A DNA stretch of 10,351 nt from NCBI GenBank assembly GCA_021824055.1, contig JAKALV010000106.1, positions 1 through 10,351 on the forward strand, read 5' to 3'. Under the pieces are notes generated by a model. It searched no databases. It saw only the letters and a list, made by a program, of their open reading frames with translations, and was not told the DNA's origin. Shown piece after piece: positions 6,585-10,351 of the stretch; within the stretch, counting starts at the first letter, position 1, and each line of letters begins with the position of its first letter. The DNA is from Acidobacteriota bacterium (lineage in GTDB: Bacteria > Acidobacteriota > Vicinamibacteria > Vicinamibacterales > SCN-69-37). A program made the translations under genes and the position numbers.

Positions 6585-7517
6585 GTGAAAGTGTCCGCGT
6601 TCACCATTCTCAGACACGCGGGCCCGCTGGGATATCCGTTCATCGAATCAATCCGGTCCGTTTTGCCCATCGTGGACGAGTTCATCGTCGTCATCGCCGA
6701 TGACGATGACGAGAGCGGACCGGACGTTGAGGCAATTGGCGATCCGCGCATCAGAATTCTGCGACGTCCCTGGCAGCCGGTTGGCATTGGCGGCGTCGAG
6801 CTCGCGCGCCAGACCAACATCGCGCTGGCGCAATGCACGGGCGCGTGGGCGATCTATCTGCAGGCCGACGAGCTCATCCATGAGGACGATCACGAACGGC
6901 TCCGCCGGGCGATGCGGGATCATCTCGCGCGCGACACGGAGGGACTCCTGTTCGACTACCTGCATTTCTATCGCTCGTACCGCTGGATCGCGAACGACTG
7001 GCGCGCGTTCTATCCGCGCGCGGTTCGCGTGGTGCGGACCGGGATCGGCATCGAGTCGGCCGGCGATGCCGCGGGCTTCGTGCGCCGCCGCGGAGACACC
7101 ACGCGCGGCGTGATCAAGGCGCGGTCCGGCGCGCGGATCTTTCATTACGGATGGGCGGGGCCGGCCGAGGGGCGCGTGGCGCGCGCCAATCGGCTGCGCG
7201 AGTTGAGCGACGGCCGGCCGTCCGCGCTGACGATCCAGGACTTCGCTGTGCCCGAAGGCCCGCTGGCGATTCGCCCGTACCTGGGTTCGCACCCATCGAC
7301 GATCCGCGCTCTGGTGGCTGCCGACGCTGAGACGTTCACGCCGCGGGCGCTCGTCAGGACTCCCGCGTGGCTTCGCGCCTGGCGTGACGCGCTCCGCCAC
7401 CCGCGGAGCTTTCAGGACTGGGCTCGCGTGCTGCTGCCGACTGCGCTGACGAATCTACGCTGGCGGCTGGCCGACCGGCGCGCACACCGGCTCGGTGGCG
7501 CTGGTCGCCACGACTGA
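6585..7517 (+). CDS. Glycosyltransferase, GT2-like
   Basis: This 310-residue protein has a GT-A-like N-terminus. VSAFTILRHA (3-12) is followed by a strand DEFIVVIADDDDES (31-44), then ARQTNIALAQCTGAW (74-88) and YLQADELIHEDD (91-102). In that last block QADE takes the place of the DxD metal motif, as seen in a group of GT2-related transferases from glycan clusters. FYPRAVRVVR (142-151) follows, and a FHYGW block (186-190) lies near the end of the catalytic domain. The basic, Trp- and Arg-rich C-terminus may associate with the membrane. The start is GTG 6585, 3 bases after the GT25 stop, so this is very likely the second gene of a two-gene unit. The acceptor and sugar are not predictable from sequence. 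Its last 63 bases overlap the convergent small gene on the minus strand. Confidence 0.86.
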   Translation: MKVSAFTILRHAGPLGYPFIESIRSVLPIVDEFIVVIADDDDESGPDVEAIGDPRIRILRRPWQPVGIGGVELARQTNIALAQCTGAWAIYLQADELIHEDDHERLRRAMRDHLARDTEGLLFDYLHFYRSYRWIANDWRAFYPRAVRVVRTGIGIESAGDAAGFVRRRGDTTRGVIKARSGARIFHYGWAGPAEGRVARANRLRELSDGRPSALTIQDFAVPEGPLAIRPYLGSHPSTIRALVAADAETFTPRALVRTPAWLRAWRDALRHPRSFQDWARVLLPTALTNLRWRLADRRAHRLGGAGRHD

Positions 7518-7925
7518 GCGGGTCTCATCCGACGTCAGCCACCAGGTGATGCTCTGCGTGTCGAGAGCGCGTACCGAAAACTGATCCTGATGTGATCCGA
7601 TCGTGAACGCCGTCGGCACGCCATATCTTGGCGGCAGCGGATTGCCGCCGACGCTGACGTAGTTGAGCGCGGCGCCGCCCGATGCATAGGGCACGCGCGC
7701 CACCGGCGAGCCGCCGGTCCGCTCGTAGCCGAACCTGGCGATGTACGAGCCGGCGTTCGCCGGATCGCGCGCCACACAGTTGACGACGGGAACGACTGCT
7801 GTGTCCGAGGCGGAACTCCACGCGTCCAGCGTGAACTCGCCCGAGTACACGTAGGCAGCGGACATCGCCACAACGACGGCGACGCCGAGCCAGACATCTC
7901 GATGGGTTGTAACGAATCTCGGCAA
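7455..7925 (-). CDS. Small exported or membrane-anchored single-domain protein
   Basis: This is a 156-residue protein beginning at TTG 7925. A hydrophobic segment (about 11-28, VWLGVAVVVAMSAAYVYS) after a short basic start looks like a signal peptide or single anchor, so the rest is probably outside the cytoplasm. The body starts at a lone Cys (50) and includes SYIARFGYER (60-69), GVPTAFTIG (102-110), DQFSVRALD (114-122) and ITWWL (126-130), ending with a second Cys (148). From memory, the order G-x-Y-x-A-x-F-G-Y / G-x-P-T-x-F-x-x-G / F-x-V / W-x-L is a module that recurs in large bacterial surface proteins; no formal family name is assigned here. The gene lies 16 bases after the IPT-repeat gene, so it is probably in the same operon. 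The TTG start and weak Shine-Dalgarno sequence leave the exact start open. The 3' end overlaps the GT2-like gene by 63 bases. Confidence 0.75.
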   Translation of the reverse strand: MPRFVTTHRDVWLGVAVVVAMSAAYVYSGEFTLDAWSSASDTAVVPVVNCVARDPANAGSYIARFGYERTGGSPVARVPYASGGAALNYVSVGGNPLPPRYGVPTAFTIGSHQDQFSVRALDTQSITWWLTSDETRSVVATSATEPVCAPVGQPPA

Positions 7926-7941
7926 AATCTGGCGTCCCGCC

Positions 7942-8043
7942 CTACGAATGTTCGGCGTGCGATCGTCGGCGGAGGCTCAGGTACCCGATGCCGCCCGCGA
8001 CAAGCGCCAGAAGCATGGTGAACCACTCGTTCATCGTCGGCAC
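7942..8043 (-). other. IPTL-CTERM-like C-terminal sorting signal (coding region)
   Basis: The last 33 codons of the IPT gene plus the stop encode V-P-T-M-N-E-W-F, then about 17 hydrophobic residues with a GG-IGY stretch, then RRR and a short polar end. This is the tripartite layout (motif, transmembrane helix, basic cluster) of IPTLxxWG-CTERM signals, which family knowledge links to exosortase H. The usual Gly after Trp is Phe here. No exosortase gene lies in the window. Confidence 0.8.
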
Positions 8044-10351
8044 GCCCTCCGCGTAGACGAACTGATCCCCTGCGGTCGCGCTGCTGGCGCCCCCACCGTT
8101 GGTGGCGATAATGTCCACGGTGCCTGTCGCGTGCGGCGGGGCTGTGGCAACGAGGACTGTGTTCGAGAGAACGGTGAACGCCGATGCGGAGGTCGCCCCG
8201 AACTTCACGTCGGTCGTGCCGGTGAATTCGGAACCCGTGAGCGTCACCACGGTTCCGCCCGTGGTTGACCCCGTCGTGGGCGTCACGCTGTCCACGAGCG
8301 GCGGAAGCGTGAATGTGAAGACGCTCTCGGTCGTGACCGGACTGCTGCCCGCGGAGGTCGTGACCACCAGATGCACTGAGGTCGAGCGGCCAGCGGCCGC
8401 CATCTTTCTGAACCTCGCCAGACTCGAGCTGGTGAGAGGAGCAATGGAGACCACGATCTGAGTCGACGACCTGCTGATCACGGTCACCTGAAAGTCATTT
8501 TCCAAAGCCGTCACCTGAGCCGAACTGTCAAAGTCGGTGCCGGTGATGGTCACCGTCGTGGTCACCCCGACGGAGCCGCTCACCGGCGTGACGCCCTGAA
8601 TCGTGACGGGCGCGTATGTGAACTGATCAGCCGACGTCGCGGGACTCGTCGCGACGTTGTTGGTGACCAGCACATCCACGGTGCCAGCGGTTCCGGCCGG
8701 CGCGGTAGCGACAATGCTGCTTGCAGAAGCGCTGGTGACCGTGGCGGCTATGGACCCGAACTTCACCGTGGACTGGGCGCTGAAGTTGTTGCCGGTGATC
8801 GTCACGGCGGTGCCGCCACCCGTCGAACCAGCGTGAGGGAGAATGCCTGTCACCGTCGGTCCGGAGCCGATCGTGATCTGAGCCAGCGTGCTCTTCTCGC
8901 TGGTGCCGTTGGCGTTGCGGACCTGGATGTCATGGGTCCCGTTCGAGAACGTGGTGCTCCCGAGGATCAGCGAAGTGCCGATGAAAAAAGGTGAACCTGG
9001 CAGAGCTGTATCGTCCGACAGAATCGTGCACGGACAGGTGAAACCCGTTCCCGTGATCGTGATCGGAAGAGTCGCCACGGTGCTTGTCTCTGGATATATG
9101 TGGGTGACGACCGGCGCGCCAGCGTAGGCGAACGTCGGGCCGCTCGAGCTGCTGGTGACGCCGTTTACCGTGGCCGTCACCGCCACAGATCCGCTGCCGG
9201 CCGGCGAGACTGCCGTGATCGTTGAGTTGGAACTCCGAGTGACGCTGGTCGCTGATGCGAGGCCAAACTTGACCGACACCACGTCACTCGGATCCGATCC
9301 GAAATTTGCGCCAGACAGCATCACCGTCGTACCGCCGGCGGCCGGCCCGGACGCCGGAGAGATCTGGCTGACGGTGGGGGGGGTGGTCAACGCCGTAACG
9401 TAAGTGAACGTGGCAGTCGCGTTGAAGGCACTGTCAACACCATTCACGGTGACGATTGCGCCCATCTTCTGGCCAACCGTTCCAGAGCTGGCTTTGGTCT
9501 TGGCCCTGATCTCCTTGTCCGAGATCCGCGTGAAGGAATCGGCCGCAGTCTTGGTCGTGCCATCCGGCGAGAAACTGACTGCGGTCAGGTCCGCTCCGGT
9601 GGTTCCGAAGTTGGTCCCGGTGATCGTGACAAGTGTGCTTTCGCCAACCACGGCCTGGCTTGGCAAGATCGTAGTCACGGCCGGAGCCGGGTTGTACGTG
9701 AACTTGCTCTGGGCATTTGCGGCGCTCGGGCCGCCGGCTGCCGTGACCGTGACGTCCACGATGCCCGTGCCCGCCGGCGACGTCGCGGTGACCGTCGAGT
9801 TGCCTGATGCGCTGAACGATGTCGCGCTCCTGGTCCCGAACGTCACGCCGGTCACGCTCGTAAAATTGGTCCCGGTGATCTGCACGCTCGTGCCGCCGCC
9901 CTCGGGTCCACTGGTCGGGCTGATGCTCGTCACGGTAGGGGCGTCGGCGGGAGTCGTGAGCGTGAACGCACTGGTCTTCGTGCTCGTGCCGCCCGTCGTC
10001 GTAATCGTGACGTCGTACGTCCCGGCTGCCACCGTCGCCGGGACCACGGCCGTCACGGATGTCGACGAGCCCCATGTCGGACTGCTCGCGGTCGTCGTGC
10101 CGACCTTCACCGACGTTACGTCGGACTGGCTGGTCCCGAAGCCGGTACCCGTCAGCGTGATCGTCGTCGTCACGCCGGCCGTCCCGGAACTCGGCGACAC
10201 GCTCGTCAGTGACGGCGCCGGCTTGTTGTACGTGAACTTGCTCTGGGCATTTGCGGCGCTCGGGCCGCCGGCTGCCGTGACCGTGACGTCCACGATGCCC
10301 GTGCCCGCCGGCGACGTCGCGGTGACCGTCGAGTTGCCTGATGCGCTGAAC
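7942..10351 (-). CDS. IPT/TIG-repeat surface protein with IPTL-CTERM-like sorting tail (5' truncated by window edge)
   Basis: The frame is open to the window edge, with about 802 codons visible and the N-terminus outside. It is a Ser/Thr/Gly-rich tandem array of IPT/TIG (immunoglobulin-like) domains. Eight complete copies and the end of a ninth can be seen, most opening with P-x-V-x-x-I/V-x-P-x-x-G-x-x-G-G-T and continuing T-I-T-G-T-x-F, and most closing with F-x-Y. Such arrays build rod-like surface or secreted proteins, often adhesins or polysaccharide-binding proteins. The tail has PTMNEW, a hydrophobic stretch and RRR (nt 7942-8043), the layout of an IPTL-CTERM signal. By family knowledge that signal is processed and sorted at the inner membrane by exosortase H. 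The sixth complete domain from the C-terminal side is part of a duplicated 534-bp unit. A run of 8 C residues and one Cys-Pro-Cys site lie in this gene. The GTG at 10293 is internal, not the start. Confidence 0.93.
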   Translation of the reverse strand, partial: FSASGNSTVTATSPAGTGIVDVTVTAAGGPSAANAQSKFTYNKPAPSLTSVSPSSGTAGVTTTITLTGTGFGTSQSDVTSVKVGTTTASSPTWGSSTSVTAVVPATVAAGTYDVTITTTGGTSTKTSAFTLTTPADAPTVTSISPTSGPEGGGTSVQITGTNFTSVTGVTFGTRSATSFSASGNSTVTATSPAGTGIVDVTVTAAGGPSAANAQSKFTYNPAPAVTTILPSQAVVGESTLVTITGTNFGTTGADLTAVSFSPDGTTKTAADSFTRISDKEIRAKTKASSGTVGQKMGAIVTVNGVDSAFNATATFTYVTALTTPPTVSQISPASGPAAGGTTVMLSGANFGSDPSDVVSVKFGLASATSVTRSSNSTITAVSPAGSGSVAVTATVNGVTSSSSGPTFAYAGAPVVTHIYPETSTVATLPITITGTGFTCPCTILSDDTALPGSPFFIGTSLILGSTTFSNGTHDIQVRNANGTSEKSTLAQITIGSGPTVTGILPHAGSTGGGTAVTITGNNFSAQSTVKFGSIAATVTSASASSIVATAPAGTAGTVDVLVTNNVATSPATSADQFTYAPVTIQGVTPVSGSVGVTTTVTITGTDFDSSAQVTALENDFQVTVISRSSTQIVVSIAPLTSSSLARFRKMAAAGRSTSVHLVVTTSAGSSPVTTESVFTFTLPPLVDSVTPTTGSTTGGTVVTLTGSEFTGTTDVKFGATSASAFTVLSNTVLVATAPPHATGTVDIIATNGGGASSATAGDQFVYAEGVPTMNEWFTMLLALVAGGIGYLSLRRRSHAEHS
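9376..9383 (-). repeat. Homopolymer of 8 C (coding strand) in IPT gene
   Basis: Eight consecutive G on the + strand (C on the coding strand) encode part of Thr-Pro-Pro in the linker before an IPT domain. It is the longest homopolymer noticed in the window. A one-base slip would shift the frame about 480 codons before the sorting tail. Confidence 0.9.
9691..9817 (-). repeat. Exact 127-bp direct repeat, copy 1 (inside IPT gene)
   Basis: These 127 bases are identical to 10225-10351. The repeat encodes the closing half of one IPT domain (F-S-A-S-G-N through S-K-F-T-Y-N). The 534-base offset equals 178 codons, two IPT domains, so the reading frame is kept. The match breaks just before 9691 (G versus T at 10224) and could continue beyond the window at the other end. 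Confidence 0.95.
10225..10351 (-). repeat. Exact 127-bp direct repeat, copy 2 (runs to window edge)
   Basis: This is the second copy of the repeat at 9691-9817, base-for-base identical up to the last base of the window, so its real extent is unknown. It implies that the 534-bp two-domain unit between the copies (9691-10224) is part of a recent tandem duplication that may repeat further upstream in the gene. Confidence 0.95.

Noticed and set aside
8099..9403. Several Val/Thr-rich + strand open frames opposite the IPT gene
   Set aside because: They mirror the repetitive composition of the IPT domains on the opposite strand. The minus frame has clear IPT domains and a sorting tail.
9691..10351. 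CRISPR array or mobile-element origin for the direct repeats
   Set aside because: The repeats are in-frame coding copies of IPT domains at 534-bp spacing, not short repeats with spacers, and there is no transposase or terminal inverted repeat.

Overview
The window is a GC-rich (mostly G/C third codon positions), gene-dense piece of a bacterial chromosome. It reads as part of a surface-glycan biosynthesis locus followed by a large surface-protein gene. An exosortase-type IPTL-CTERM tail, many IPT/TIG domains and several FkbM-type methyltransferases point to a Gram-negative, exosortase-bearing bacterium. An Acidobacteriota (Vicinamibacteria-like) or similar high-GC environmental lineage would fit, but that placement is inference; no rRNA or tRNA gene is present to anchor it.

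Layout: (1) 1-425 (+), the 3' end of an ABC exporter ATPase resembling lipid-linked-glycan flippases, coupled by a GTGA overlap to (2) 422-1267 (+), an FkbM-like methyltransferase. (3) About 1298-2188 (-), a second FkbM methyltransferase. (4) About 2269-3138 (+), a third, divergent FkbM-like protein. (5) 3089-4765 (-), a two-part protein with a glycosyltransferase-like N-terminus and a degenerate FkbM-like C-terminus that is clearly related to gene 2. Directly upstream of it, with a 1-base gap, is (6) 4767-5768 (-), a STELLO (DUF288)-like glycosyltransferase. (7) 5799-6581 (+), a GT25-family glycosyltransferase, and (8) 6585-7517 (+), a GT2-like glycosyltransferase. (9) 7455-7925 (-), a small exported or anchored single-domain protein, sits downstream of (10) 7942-10351 (-), an IPT/TIG-repeat surface protein that is cut at its 5' end by the window edge.

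How it fits together: genes 1-8 supply a flippase, at least three and probably four glycosyltransferases and three sugar or lipid O-methyltransferase candidates. This is the usual content of an O-antigen, capsule, exopolysaccharide or protein-glycan cluster. Genes 10 and 9 look like a surface-protein operon; whether the glycan decorates the Ser/Thr-rich IPT protein is an open, testable idea. Strand flips every one or two genes (++ - + -- ++ --), with tight divergent starts and overlapping convergent 3' ends. No non-coding stretch exceeds about 100 bases, and no tRNA, rRNA, CRISPR or insertion sequence was seen.

The most notable points are the glycosyltransferase/pseudo-methyltransferase fusion (gene 5), the bacterial STELLO-like enzyme coupled to it, an exact 127-bp repeat implying a 534-bp tandem duplication in the IPT gene, an 8-base C tract in that gene, and a stand-alone copy of a domain usually found inside large surface proteins (gene 9).
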